Positions 5,999 through 6,507 of a stretch of DNA of 6,507 nucleotides are shown here, one piece after another. The stretch is from Sulfurovum sp. (GTDB lineage Bacteria; Campylobacterota; Campylobacteria; Campylobacterales; Sulfurovaceae). Numbering within the stretch: position 1 is the first letter of the stretch; each line of letters begins with the position of its first letter. The notes under the pieces are model-generated. The model was not told the origin of the DNA, did not search any database, and saw nothing but the letters and a program-made list of their open reading frames with translations. The position numbers and the translations under genes were made by a program. Location of the stretch: NCBI GenBank assembly GCA_030626265.1, contig DAOUPF010000080.1, positions 1-6,507 of the forward strand, read 5' to 3'.

Positions 5999-6507
5999 AT
6001 GAAACTCGTATTACTAGATGCAAAAACACTTGGGGAGGATCTCAACCTCTCTCCTCTAGAGCAGTTTGGTGAGCTTATCAGATATGATAGCACAAAAGCA
6101 CAAGAGACAGCCAAAAGAACCATAGATGCTGATATCATACTAACAAACAAAGTCATAATAGACCGCAGCATAATGGAGCAGTCTAAAAATCTAAAACTTA
6201 TATGTATCACCGCGACAGGGATGAACAATGTAGACTTAGATGCAGCCAAAGAGCTTGGCATTGAGGTCAAAAATGTAGCTGGATACTCGACTGAGTCTGT
6301 GGCACAACATACATTTGCACTGGCTCTATATCTCATAGAAAAGCTAGAGTATTACAATAAAACAGTCAAAAACAAAGAGTGGTCAAAGGGAGAGCTATTT
6401 ACAGATATATCCAAGCCATATTTTGAGATATCTGGCAAACAGTGGGGCATTATAGGACTTGGGAGCATAGGCAATAAGGTAGCTACAGTAGCATCTGCAT
6501 TTGGTGC
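5999..6507 (+). CDS. D-2-hydroxyacid dehydrogenase (NAD-dependent), N-terminal 169 residues, cut by window edge
   Basis: Cytoplasmic oxidoreductase that interconverts a 2-keto acid and its D-2-hydroxy acid with NAD(H); the substrate cannot be told from this part. Visible are the N-terminal catalytic lobe, the segment LICITATGMNNVDLDAAKELGIEV split over 67-90, the hinge NVAGYSTESVAQHTFALAL (92-110) with the conserved S/T-E-x-V-A-x-H pattern, and the start of the Rossmann domain with GLGSIG (153-158). The rest of the NAD domain and the catalytic Arg/Glu/His lie past the right edge; about half of a typical protein of roughly 310 residues is seen. The overall look resembles glycerate/hydroxypyruvate reductase-type members (HprA-like), but SerA-like relatives are possible. 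The ATG at 5999 follows AAGGAGAG, which overlaps the stop codon of the preceding gene; the gap is 9 bases, so the two are very likely co-transcribed. Confidence 0.88.
   Translation, partial: MKLVLLDAKTLGEDLNLSPLEQFGELIRYDSTKAQETAKRTIDADIILTNKVIIDRSIMEQSKNLKLICITATGMNNVDLDAAKELGIEVKNVAGYSTESVAQHTFALALYLIEKLEYYNKTVKNKEWSKGELFTDISKPYFEISGKQWGIIGLGSIGNKVATVASAFG

Noticed and set aside
5986..6336. Minus-strand open frame of 116 codons opposite the dehydrogenase gene
   Set aside because: The plus-strand frame has clear D-2-hydroxyacid dehydrogenase motifs and a ribosome site; the minus-strand product is Ser/Ala/Met-rich with no motif.

Overview
The window looks like chromosomal DNA of a Campylobacterota bacterium, probably a free-living Sulfurimonas/Sulfurovum-type lineage. 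This is inferred from moderately AT-rich genes that use many ATA (Ile) and CTA (Leu) codons, very short intergenic gaps, a T-run plus GATAAAAT-type promoter, and an AddAB pair in which AddB has no Walker A motif at its N-terminus. No database search was possible, so the genus is a guess.

Layout, left to right. Positions 1-3899 are all on the minus strand. Read in the direction of transcription they are: addB (3899-1542, iron-sulfur nuclease subunit of the AddAB recombination helicase-nuclease); a 317-base gap with three REP-like hairpins, an AT-rich stretch and a consensus promoter overlapped by a perfect palindrome; a MazE-type antitoxin (1224-994); a MazF-type toxin (1004-693, overlapping mazE); and addA (691 to beyond the left edge), which starts one base after the toxin stop codon. 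A toxin-antitoxin module therefore sits between the two subunits of a DNA-repair enzyme, and addA is joined to the toxin cistron.

Positions 3900-3986 are a short divergent promoter region. From 3987 rightwards on the plus strand there is a tightly spaced probable operon: purT (formate-dependent GAR transformylase of purine synthesis), a membrane VKOR-thioredoxin fusion for disulfide-bond formation in the periplasm, and a D-2-hydroxyacid dehydrogenase cut by the right edge. The gaps are 11 and 9 bases, each with a good Shine-Dalgarno. The three functions share no obvious pathway, so this looks like a housekeeping transcription unit.

The most notable points are the mazEF module nested between addB and addA, its textbook promoter and palindromic operator, which would also be the nearest recognisable promoter for addA, and the REP-like hairpins just after addB, whose sequence differences are all compensatory base-pair changes. 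Whether mazEF and addAB are functionally linked (for example the TA module guarding or tuning the repair enzyme) or merely neighbours by insertion cannot be decided from the sequence.
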